Shown here in pieces: positions 6,537 to 12,992 of a stretch of DNA of 15,298 nucleotides (position 1 is the stretch's first letter; each line of letters opens with the position of its first letter). This stretch comes from an uncultured Collinsella sp. (GTDB lineage Bacteria; Actinomycetota; Coriobacteriia; Coriobacteriales; Coriobacteriaceae), in contig CALINZ010000264.1 of NCBI GenBank assembly GCA_938045085.1, forward strand, positions 1 through 15,298, given 5' to 3'. The translations under genes were made by a program, and so were the position numbers. Under the pieces are notes generated by a model that did not search any database, was not told the DNA's origin, and saw only the letters and a program-made list of their open reading frames with translations.

Positions 6537-7850
6537 TTATTTTTGGCGAGGCAGCACCAGGTTAAGGACGACGGCGACAAGTGCGGCGACGGCAATGGAG
6601 GATCCGCCAAAGACGGTGCCGACCCATGCGGGGAACCCAGCGCCGGTAAGTGCGCCGGCCGTGCGCTCAATGCCCGTGCCAAAGGCGATGGAGAGACCCA
6701 TGAGCGTGGTGTCGCGCTGAGACAGGCCGTGGCGGGCAAACATGACCACACCGTTCATGCCGATGGTAGCGAACACGCCAATGGTGGCGCCGCCGATTAC
6801 CGGCTGCGGAATGGACGTGAGCACTGCCGCACACTTGGGCAGCAGGCCTGCGATGAGCAAAATAGCCGCCGCAAGCGTAAAGACCATGCGGTTGACGACC
6901 TTGTTCTCGGCGATAATGCCTACATTCTGGCCAAACGTAGCCGTGGGGACGCCGCCCAAAAAGCCCGAGAGCATGCCGACCAGACCGTTGGCGATCAGAC
7001 CGCCCGAGATCTGGCCATCGGTCGCAGGGGTATCGAGCGCAGCGGACGACACGGCGGCAAACTCGCCCATGACCTGCACGGCGTTAACAATAGCGACAAC
7101 GCCCACGACGGCGCACGCGGCCGGGTCGAACACCAGGCGATGGGCGCCCAGAGCCGGCGGGGCGAACCAGCTGGCAGTCGCGATGGCCGAGAAATCGACC
7201 ATGCCCAACACCGCAGCCAAAACAAAGCCCGCGCAGATACCGGCCAGGATGCTGCCCAGCCTAAGCGCGCCCTTGCCGTAGTTGCCGGCCATAAAGGTAA
7301 CGACGAACGTCACGAGCGCGACGGCCCAGTTGGTGACACTGCCAAAATCGGCCGCGCCCTCCCCGCCCGCCATGGAGGCAACTGCCACTGGGCATAGCGA
7401 CAGGCCAATGACAAAGATAACGGTGCCAAGCACCGGGGCCGGGAACAGAAAACTCACGTGCCTAAACAGCAGGCCGAAGAGCGCGACGAGCGCACCGCCG
7501 ATTACCTGGGCGCCTAGCACGGCCTCAAAGCCAAGCTCGAGACCGACCGCCTTGAGCGCCGGCACGAAGGTGAAGCTCGCGCCCATCACGATGGGCAGGC
7601 CCGAACCGACCACACCTTTTATGGGGAACTGTTGAAGGAAAATGTCGAGCGCCGAGAGGACGAGCGACGCCTGGATGACAGCGGCTTCCTCTTGAGGGGT
7701 AAAGCCACAGACCGACGCGATGATAATGGCGGGCGTGACGATGCCCGCAAACGCCGCCAGCACATGTTGCAATGCATGGGGCAATACCTGTACAAACGAT
7801 ACTTTTCCCGTACGCTCGAACAGGGCGTCCCCTGCTGCCGACTCTGCCAT
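6537..7850 (-). CDS. NCS2-family purine (xanthine/urate-type) permease
   Basis: Proton-coupled nucleobase importer of the cytoplasmic membrane. The 437 residues are almost continuous hydrophobic segments, in line with the 14-segment NCS2 fold. The acidic residue of the substrate site is visible as E263 in NAVQVMGEFAAVSS, and the signature TATFGQNVGII (QNVG at 308-311) is followed by PQPVIGGATIGVFATIG. The QNVG text and the purine-cluster setting favour xanthine or urate over uracil, but substrate choice cannot be fixed from sequence. I start at the ATG at 7850 (MAESAAGDALFERTGKVSF), which has GGGAGG before it; an open extension to 8006 only translates the promoter region and repeat copy 2. 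It probably has its own promoter, separate from xdhC upstream. Confidence 0.9.
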   Translation of the reverse strand: MAESAAGDALFERTGKVSFVQVLPHALQHVLAAFAGIVTPAIIIASVCGFTPQEEAAVIQASLVLSALDIFLQQFPIKGVVGSGLPIVMGASFTFVPALKAVGLELGFEAVLGAQVIGGALVALFGLLFRHVSFLFPAPVLGTVIFVIGLSLCPVAVASMAGGEGAADFGSVTNWAVALVTFVVTFMAGNYGKGALRLGSILAGICAGFVLAAVLGMVDFSAIATASWFAPPALGAHRLVFDPAACAVVGVVAIVNAVQVMGEFAAVSSAALDTPATDGQISGGLIANGLVGMLSGFLGGVPTATFGQNVGIIAENKVVNRMVFTLAAAILLIAGLLPKCAAVLTSIPQPVIGGATIGVFATIGMNGVVMFARHGLSQRDTTLMGLSIAFGTGIERTAGALTGAGFPAWVGTVFGGSSIAVAALVAVVLNLVLPRQK

Positions 7851-7872
7851 TTGCGCCTCCCATACCACAGAC

Positions 7873-7889
7873 GGCGGCCCCATGCCGCC
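7873..7889 (-). promoter_or_regulatory. Leader hairpin of the purine permease
   Basis: In the short leader between the -10 element and the start codon, the minus strand reads GGCGGC-ATGGG-GCCGCC, a perfect six-pair GC stem ending 22 bases before the ATG and close to the GGGAGG ribosome site. It is too small to be a purine riboswitch aptamer; it may affect translation or simply be a stable 5' end. Confidence 0.35.
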
Positions 7890-7901
7890 CAGCGGGCGCA
7901 C

Positions 7902-7907
7902 ATTATA
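7902..7907 (-). promoter_or_regulatory. Candidate -10 element for the permease
   Basis: A perfect TATAAT on the minus strand lies about 50 bases before the permease ATG. No good -35 hexamer is found 16-18 bases upstream (AATGCT or AAATGC there), so an activator or alternative recognition may be needed. The leader would be about 45 bases. Confidence 0.45.
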
Positions 7908-7961
7908 GGGCATTTGGGACAGGTAGCATTTTGACCCCGTGGGAACGGAAGGATCAAATGG

Positions 7962-8030
7962 AAGTTGCGGTGGAATAGTTCCTGTTTTGCCGCTTATTGG
8001 GCCCATTTAGGAACTATTCCACCGCAACTT
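7962..8030. repeat. Hairpin repeat copy 2 (AGTTGCGGTGRAATA family)
   Basis: The arms AGTTGCGGTGGAATAGTTCC (7963-7982) and 8010-8029 are perfectly complementary over 20 bases, extending by one A-T pair outside. The loop is 27 bases and includes CTGTTTTGCCGC, similar to the inner arm of copy 3. It lies 16 bases past the xdhC stop and upstream of the permease promoter, thus separating two same-strand genes. On the xdhC side it is followed by TTCCATTT, a poor U-tract, so it may protect the xdhC mRNA end more than stop transcription. Confidence 0.88.
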
Positions 8031-8046
8031 ATTGGTGGGGATGCGA

Positions 8047-9101
8047 TTAGCGCTTGCGGGGAACGAGTTTGGTGCGGCGCAGGTGGATCATCTCGGCGGC
8101 AATGGAGATGGCGATCTCCTTGGGGTCCTCGGCCTCGATGGCAACGCCGATCGGAAGGTGCAGCTCGTCGATCTGGTCCTGCGTAAAACCTTCCTGCTCC
8201 AGGCGGGCACGCACAAAGGCCGTCTTGCGGCGCGAACCCAGACAGCCCAGATAGGCAGGCTTGGCACGCATGGCCTGAATCACCACGTCGATATCGGACT
8301 TGTGACCCGCCGTGGCGACGACCACCAAGTCGCGCGGACCGATGGGACACAGCTCGCTCAGGTTCTTGTAATCGACCAGGCGACGATCGTAGACACCGGG
8401 CACCCATTCGGGCGTCAACGTGCCGGGGCGGTCATCGCAGGCCACGACGGCAAAGCCCGCCGCCGTGAGCACGCGCGCCGTCGCGGCGCCCACGTGTCCG
8501 CAGCCAAAGATGTAGGTCAGGCCCTCGGGGCAGAGCGTCTCGATGTGCGCCGCGGGAATCTCAGAGGCAGCGTTGGTGTAGGTGACGTTACTCCCCTCCT
8601 CCACCAGTGAAAGCCCGGGGCAGCCCGCAATGGTATGGCGCGATGCCTCGCCATGGTACTCGGCCACATCGCCCTCGAGCGCGCTCGCAATAAACGGCTC
8701 AAAGTCGATGACGAAGTCGCCGATGCGCCGAAAACATATCGGTACGTTCGATCGTCGGCAATTTCCTGGAACAACGGTGCCTGGGTCGCATCCAGATGCA
8801 GATAGCACAGGCAAATGGCTCCGCCGCAGATCATGCCGGTATCGGAGTTCTCGCCGCCCATGGTGTAGCGGACCAGACGCGACTGTCCCGCGCTCAGGAG
8901 TTCGCGCGCCTCATCCAGCGCAAAGAGCTCAATCTTGCCGCCGCCGATAGTGCCCGCCTGGCTGCCGTCGGCAAAGACGGCCATCCAGGCGCCCACGCCG
9001 CGCGGCGACGACCCCGCCGTGCCGGCCACGACCACGAGCTCGCACGTCTCGCCAGCACGCAGGGCGGCAAGCGCCGCATTCACAACATCGAGCTTTTCCA
9101 T
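8047..9101 (-). CDS. xdhC: XdhC/CoxI-family molybdenum-hydroxylase maturation protein, frameshifted
   Basis: XdhC/CoxI proteins bind molybdenum cofactor and aid its sulfuration and insertion into xanthine-dehydrogenase-type enzymes. The ATG at 9101 opens the first frame, with AGSSPRGVGAWM (29-40), GTIGGGKIE (50-58) and the MICGG motif, up to DDRTYRYVF near residue 122. The second half, one frame over, resumes at RRIGDFVIDFEPF and includes the Rossmann motif FGCGHVG (about 199-205 of the restored protein) and an LGCLGSRRK stretch. Adding one base to the T4 run (fwd A-run 8731-8734) restores VFRRIGDFVIDFE and a 351-residue protein. No -1 slippery heptamer is present, so a lost base, by mutation or base-calling error, is likeliest. 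yqeB ends nine bases upstream. E. coli YqeB, as I recall it, carries XdhC-like and EF2563-like parts in one chain; here they are separate. Confidence 0.85.
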
Positions 9102-9110
9102 TGCCGCCTT

Positions 9111-9905
9111 CTATCCTCTAAAGATATCGGTGAGCATAGCGAGTGCCTCGAGCACGCCGCCGCCGACCGACGTCGCCTTGTCCGAAATGTAGTTGATATA
9201 GCTGGCATCGTCGCGCGGATCGACATCGGCGCATTTAAAGCCCTCGGTCACCTGCACGCCGTTCGCCAAAAGCCCGCGCAGACAGCCATCGATCTGCGTG
9301 CGCATGGGCGTATCGCCCGCGTAGCCAATCACGTCTCCGGCGCGCACGATGTCGCCGATTGCGCGGTCGGACCGAAACACGCCGGCGGCGGGGCTGTGGA
9401 TAACACGCTCTTTGCCATAGCCAGCGATAATGCCCGGCACGCCCGTGTTGGGCTGGGGTGAACCTTGGGTAATGACACGGCCCAGGAAATGCCCGCGCAT
9501 GGTCTCGACCACGGCGTCGCAATCGACCGGCGCGGTAAAGCCCGGCCCCACGGCGATGACGGTAGGCGCCATGTCGCGCGTGGTGCCCAGGTTGCGCTTG
9601 GCCAGAATCGCGTCGACCACAGCCGCGGGTTTAAGCTCATCGAGCATCTTGGCCTGAGGGTCCACCACGACGGCAACATCCCCCGCTTGGGTAATCTCGA
9701 GCGCCTCTGCCGGCGTCTGCGCCAAGCGAGCGCGAATGCCCTCGACCTGGACCTCGCCCAGGCGAATAGCCTCGCAAAAACTGATTGTGCGGCGGATGCA
9801 CGTGGGAACCGCGATATCGGCCATAACGACCGACACGCCGGCGCGCACCAAGCGAGCGGCGACACCCGTGGCGATATCGCCGGCGCCGCGAACATAAACG
9901 AGCAT
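9111..9905 (-). CDS. yqeB: YqeB/EF2563-family protein of selenium-dependent molybdenum hydroxylase system
   Basis: Accessory protein found with selenium-dependent molybdenum hydroxylases; its exact step (probably selenium or cofactor handling) is not established. The 264 residues start MLVYVRGAGDIATGVAARLV, a dinucleotide-binding-like glycine motif at 7-14, then MADIAVPTCIRRTISFCEAI, VVVDPQAKMLDELKP, and VIAVGPGFTAPVDCD. The C-terminal part has a lipoyl-like stretch (SPAAGVFRSDRAIGDIVRAG, then DVIGYAGD). These features and the length match the stand-alone EF2563 form. GGGAGG lies ten bases before the ATG at 9905. It is the first gene of a yqeB-xdhC pair, divergent from yqeC across a short AT-rich region. 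Confidence 0.85.
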   Translation of the reverse strand: MLVYVRGAGDIATGVAARLVRAGVSVVMADIAVPTCIRRTISFCEAIRLGEVQVEGIRARLAQTPAEALEITQAGDVAVVVDPQAKMLDELKPAAVVDAILAKRNLGTTRDMAPTVIAVGPGFTAPVDCDAVVETMRGHFLGRVITQGSPQPNTGVPGIIAGYGKERVIHSPAAGVFRSDRAIGDIVRAGDVIGYAGDTPMRTQIDGCLRGLLANGVQVTEGFKCADVDPRDDASYINYISDKATSVGGGVLEALAMLTDIFRG

Positions 9906-9937
9906 TCCCGGGGTACCTCCCTGTGCTACGGTTTGAG

Positions 9938-9967
9938 CAGAGCAAAAGCGGTTCGACCGCTACTCTG
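9938..9967. promoter_or_regulatory. Dyad in the yqeB/yqeC divergent intergenic region
   Basis: The 102 bases between the two divergent starts hold AGCGGT-TCG-ACCGCT (9947-9961), framed by CAGAG (9938-9942) and CTCTG (9963-9967), an almost symmetrical dyad. Next to it is an AT-rich patch (9968-9994), in an otherwise GC-rich region, offering TATTAT for yqeC (9988-9993) and TATAAT or TAATAA for yqeB on the other strand, without a clear -35. This is the natural place for a shared operator, but the regulator is unknown and not encoded here. Confidence 0.4.
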
Positions 9968-10007
9968 ATGATTATTTATTATCACAGTATTATACGGCGG
10001 TGAACAG

Positions 10008-10742
10008 ATGGAAACAGTTAGCGGCAATCTTGCCTCGGCGCTCAGGATCGAGCCGGGCATTACCGCGATTATCGGCAGCGGCGGCAAGTCGACGTTGCTC
10101 AAAACGCTGGGTCTTGAGCTCATGCGCGCTGGCGGCCGCGTGCTCCTCTGCACCACCACGCATATGCTTCCCGTTGCCGGCGTGCCATGGGACGGGTCGA
10201 ATCGTCGCCTGGACGCCGCGCCTTGGAAGCCGGGCGCCTCGCATGTCCCCGGTTGCACCTGCGAGGCCTGCGCGGGCCTTGCACGCGGAGGCGTCTGCCA
10301 GGCAGGCGTCTTGGACCCGGAGACAGGCAAGCTCTCCGCCCCCGCCGAGCCACTCGGCGGGCTGGCACAGCGCTTTGACTATGTGTTGGCCGAGGCAGAC
10401 GGTAGCAAGCGACTCCCGCTCAAGGCGCATGCCGCCTGGGAGCCGGTAATTCCCGCCGGCACGGCCAACGTCATCTGGCTCGTCGGCGCCTCGGGACTCA
10501 GCAAGCCCATCAACGAAGCCGTCCACCGCCCCGAGCTCTTTTGCGAGCGTTGCGGCTGCGAGCTCACCGACATCGCCACGCCCGAGCGCGTCGCCCAGGT
10601 GCTCAATGCCGAGATGCAGGCGCTGAAACTCAGCACCGCACGCGTCATGCTCAACCAAGTCGACACGCTCAGCGACCCCACGATGGCCGACCGCTTCGAG
10701 GCAGCTCTCGACCGCCCCGTCGTCGCCAGCAGCCTCAAGTAG
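10008..10742 (+). CDS. yqeC: YqeC-type putative selenium-dependent hydroxylase accessory protein (P-loop)
   Basis: YqeC proteins accompany selenium-dependent molybdenum hydroxylases; their reaction is unknown, but they look like small nucleotide-binding proteins. The 244 residues have a P-loop IIGSGGKSTLLK (21-32), the family TTTHM motif at 49-53, and LAEADGSKRLPLKAH (127-141). Unusually it carries two cysteine groups: C83, C85, C88 and C97 (GCTCEACAGLARGGVC), and C179, C182 and C184 (CERCGC), which could bind a metal or a selenium/sulfur species; this is inference. It is the only gene of the cluster on the plus strand, starting at ATG 10008 behind a weak GGCGGTGA. Its stop is ten bases before repeat copy 3, convergent with hyuA. 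Confidence 0.85.
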   Translation: METVSGNLASALRIEPGITAIIGSGGKSTLLKTLGLELMRAGGRVLLCTTTHMLPVAGVPWDGSNRRLDAAPWKPGASHVPGCTCEACAGLARGGVCQAGVLDPETGKLSAPAEPLGGLAQRFDYVLAEADGSKRLPLKAHAAWEPVIPAGTANVIWLVGASGLSKPINEAVHRPELFCERCGCELTDIATPERVAQVLNAEMQALKLSTARVMLNQVDTLSDPTMADRFEAALDRPVVASSLK

Positions 10743-10752
10743 CCGGCCCCAT

Positions 10753-10831
10753 CTCCTCAGTTGCGGTGAAATACGGACTGTTTGGCCGCCCGACGGCCGC
10801 AAACAGTCCGTATTTCACCGCAACTGAGGAG
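10753..10831. repeat. Hairpin repeat copy 3, 32-bp perfect arms
   Basis: The left arm 10753-10784 and right arm 10800-10831 are perfectly complementary over 32 bases around a 15-base GC loop (GCCGCCCGACGGCCG). The arm contains CAGTTGCGGTGAAATA, the outer arm of the other copies, but continues CGGACTGTTTG instead of GTTCC; the opposite arm changes to match. It fills the convergent gap between the yqeC stop (10742) and hyuA stop (10852). With no U-run on either side, it may block read-through or protect both mRNA ends. Confidence 0.92.
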
Positions 10832-10851
10832 GGGACACGGCATCTTTGCTG

Positions 10852-12219
10852 CTAGCGGGGCACGTAGCGGCCGGGTTGGGCTCCGGTGGGCTCGCCATCG
10901 CGCGCCACCAGCACGCCGTTCACAAACACGGCCTTGGCGCGGCCATGTGCCTCAAAGCCCTCGAGCGGCGTGTAGTCCACGGCCTGATGCTGTGTCGCGG
11001 CGCTGATTGTCCAGCGCGCTTTGGGATCCCACACGCACACATCGGCATCGGCGCCCTCGGCAAGACAGCCCTTGCGCGGGTACATGCCAAACACGCGCGC
11101 CGGGTTCTCACTCATCAAGCGGCACAAATCCTCGGGGCCCAGCTGTCCCTCAAAGCTCGTAGCGATCGCGACGGGGCGATGCTCCACACCGGGCCCGCCG
11201 TTGGGAATCGCGCGGAAATCGTCGCGCCCGCGGTCCTTTTGCCCGTGCAGGTTAAAGCTGCAGTGGTCGGTTGCAATCGTATCGATCTCGCCGGCCACAA
11301 GCGCCTCGCGCAACGCGGCACGGTCACCGGCATGGCGCAGCGGCGGGCTCATCACGTACTTGGCGCCCGCAAAGCCGTCCTCGCCCTGCTCCAGATAGCA
11401 GGTGTCGTCGAGTATCAGATACTGAGGGCATGTCTCGACATAGATGTTCTTCTGCCCGCGCGCTTTGGCAGCGCGAATGGCCTCGAGCCCCAGCTTGGTC
11501 GAAAGGTGCACCACGTTGACCGGGGCGTCGCCGGCCAAGTGCGCCAGATACAGCAGGCGGCTCACGGCCTCACCCTCGCACGCGTCCGGACGGCTGAGCG
11601 CATGCCCCTCGGGCCCATGAATCCCCTGCTCGTACACGCGCTTCTGCAGCTCATTCACCAGCGTACCGTTCTCGCAATGCACGCACAGTATGCCGCCAAT
11701 ACGCTTGAGCTCCTCGAGCACCTCGAGCGTCTCGGCATCGTCCAGGCGCAAATGATCGTAGGCAAAGTAGGTCTTAAACGACGATACGCCCGCCTCGCGC
11801 ATAGCCGAAAGATCGGCGCGGTTGCGCTCATTCCACTCGGCGAGTGCCATATGAAAGGCGTAGTTGGCCGTGCAGGTTCCGTCGGCACGGCGATGCCACT
11901 CGGCAAGGGCGTCGGGCATGGTCACGCCGCGATCGGCCGTCGCGTAGTCCACGATGGTCGTCGTACCGCCGCAGGCAGCCGCACGCGTGCCGGTTTCAAA
12001 GCTATCGGCTGTCCAATCCATGCCAGTCCAGCACTGCATGTGCGTGTGGCCGTCGATAAAGCCGGGGAACACCCAACAGCCCACGGCATCCTCGACGGTA
12101 TCGCCCTCGGCCGGCTCAATCGCCGCGGCAATCCGCACAATCTTGTCGCCCTCCATGGCAAGATCGGCGCGGCGAAGCCCCTGGGGCGTCACGAGCGCGC
12201 CGTTTTTGATGATGATCAT
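10852..12219 (-). CDS. hyuA: Dihydropyrimidinase / D-hydantoinase-type amidohydrolase
   Basis: Cyclic amidohydrolase that opens hydantoin or dihydropyrimidine-like rings; in purine clusters it is thought to act on urate breakdown intermediates. The 455 residues match the family. All binuclear-metal ligands are present: H58 and H60 (DGHTHM), the carbamylated lysine K149 (SSFKTYFAY), H181 (CVHCEN), H238 (VVHLST) and D318 (ATDHCSF). Tyr151 (KTYF) fits the usual transition-state tyrosine. A usual N-terminal beta-sandwich strand (IIIKNGALVTPQG) and C-terminal DYTPLEGFEAHGRAKAVFVN complete the fold. The ATG at 12219 follows AAGGAGCAAC, and mocA ends eight bases upstream, so the two form one unit. 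E. coli has its equivalent (hyuA/ygeZ) in the same kind of cluster. The substrate is not proven by sequence. Confidence 0.9.
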   Translation of the reverse strand: MIIIKNGALVTPQGLRRADLAMEGDKIVRIAAAIEPAEGDTVEDAVGCWVFPGFIDGHTHMQCWTGMDWTADSFETGTRAAACGGTTTIVDYATADRGVTMPDALAEWHRRADGTCTANYAFHMALAEWNERNRADLSAMREAGVSSFKTYFAYDHLRLDDAETLEVLEELKRIGGILCVHCENGTLVNELQKRVYEQGIHGPEGHALSRPDACEGEAVSRLLYLAHLAGDAPVNVVHLSTKLGLEAIRAAKARGQKNIYVETCPQYLILDDTCYLEQGEDGFAGAKYVMSPPLRHAGDRAALREALVAGEIDTIATDHCSFNLHGQKDRGRDDFRAIPNGGPGVEHRPVAIATSFEGQLGPEDLCRLMSENPARVFGMYPRKGCLAEGADADVCVWDPKARWTISAATQHQAVDYTPLEGFEAHGRAKAVFVNGVLVARDGEPTGAQPGRYVPR

Positions 12220-12227
12220 GTTGCTCC

Positions 12228-12842
12228 TTATTGATTAATACAGTTGGCCACGCGATCAAAATACGAGCAGGCGGCAATATGCTCCGTTATGCGTCGCTGT
12301 CCCTTGACGGTATCGACGTCCCACAGCTCGTAGGCACGCGCCTCGACCAGCACCACGTCGGTGCGACCTTTGAGAATCGAGCCCCCGCCGTCCTTGCCCT
12401 CAAGACACATAAGTGCATCGAACAGTTCCGCCGGAAAGAGCACCGGGCTCGAAGGCTCACCGTTACACGCAAGACGCACCGGATGTTTGCGGCCACGCTC
12501 GTCAAATGCACGAACCATAGCCTCAAAAGAATCCGAACTCACGAGCGGCTGGTCGCCCGGTAAAAAGAGGCAACCTTTCCAGTTGCGTTCGACTCCCCAC
12601 GAAAGGCCCGCACGGACGCTTTCGCTGCGCAGCTCGCCATCGTGCAGCACGCACGGGCAATGCTTGTCCTCGCAAATCTGGGCGACCTCGGGCCAACGCG
12701 TCGAAACCACAACGTCAAAGCCCCGGGGAACCGAATCGATGGTCCGGGCAATCAGCGGCTCGCCATAGATATCGGCGAGCATCTTGTTGGAGCCAAACCG
12801 CTTGCCCTCGCCCGAAGCCATAATGACGCATCCAAGTTTCAT
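12228..12842 (-). CDS. mocA: MocA-like molybdenum cofactor nucleotidyltransferase
   Basis: Probable CTP-dependent transferase that turns molybdopterin into its cytosine dinucleotide form for the hydroxylases. The 204 residues have the N-terminal nucleotide-binding motif IMASGEGKRFGSNKM (7-21), a variant of the usual LAAGxSxRFG, and the metal-binding PGDQPLV at 95-101. The C-terminal DVDTVKG fits the second conserved Asp region. I use the ATG at 12842, seven bases after GGGGAGG; an in-frame extension to 12896 has no ribosome site. Its TAA sits within the sequence leading to the hyuA Shine-Dalgarno, so the pair is coupled. CTP versus GTP preference cannot be decided by eye. An intrinsic terminator after ygeW separates it from the upstream unit. 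Confidence 0.85.
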   Translation of the reverse strand: MKLGCVIMASGEGKRFGSNKMLADIYGEPLIARTIDSVPRGFDVVVSTRWPEVAQICEDKHCPCVLHDGELRSESVRAGLSWGVERNWKGCLFLPGDQPLVSSDSFEAMVRAFDERGRKHPVRLACNGEPSSPVLFPAELFDALMCLEGKDGGGSILKGRTDVVLVEARAYELWDVDTVKGQRRITEHIAACSYFDRVANCINQ

Positions 12843-12929
12843 GGTGATACCTCCCCTGAAACCATCGTACCCATAACTCGCGCCGCGGGCATCCACATCG
12901 AAAGCGCTTATCCCGCACGCCCGCGATGC
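12843..12929 (-). other. Leader/promoter stretch of mocA-hyuA
   Basis: These bases lie between the ygeW terminator and the mocA start. If that terminator works, mocA needs a promoter here. The minus strand offers only weak -10-like sequences (TTATGG, TACGAT) and no clear -35, so I do not call a specific promoter. Confidence 0.3.
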
Positions 12930-12965
12930 AAAATAGGGGCACCCCGCCAGTTGGCAGAGCGCCCC
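12930..12965 (-). terminator. Intrinsic terminator downstream of ygeW
   Basis: In the minus-strand transcript GGGGCGCTCTGCC and GGCGGGGTGCCCC pair over 13 positions (three G-U) around an AACT tetraloop, followed by TATTTTGC. It begins 27 bases after the ygeW stop. Stem, small loop and U-tract together make it the best terminator in the window. Confidence 0.75.
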
Positions 12966-12992
12966 CTTTACATGGCTTACCTCAGCCCGGCT

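Noticed and set aside
7851..7960. Purine riboswitch before the permease
   Set aside because: The predicted leader is only about 45 bases with one six-pair stem; no room for the three-way junction of a guanine/xanthine aptamer.
7851..8006. N-terminal extension of the permease
   Set aside because: It would read through the TATAAT element and into repeat copy 2; the ATG at 7850 has GGGAGG and gives the normal NCS2 length.
8731..8740. Programmed -1 frameshift in xdhC
   Set aside because: The sequence T-GTT-TTC does not allow tandem re-pairing in the -1 frame, and no downstream pseudoknot was recognised; a one-base loss is simpler.
6457..10831. CRISPR array from the three similar repeats
   Set aside because: The repeats are 1.4-2.8 kb apart, are inverted pairs, and have genes between them, not short uniform spacers.
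10846..12234. Plus-strand 462-codon open frame opposite hyuA
   Set aside because: It exactly shadows hyuA, whose metal ligands are all present on the minus strand; no family pattern in the plus product.
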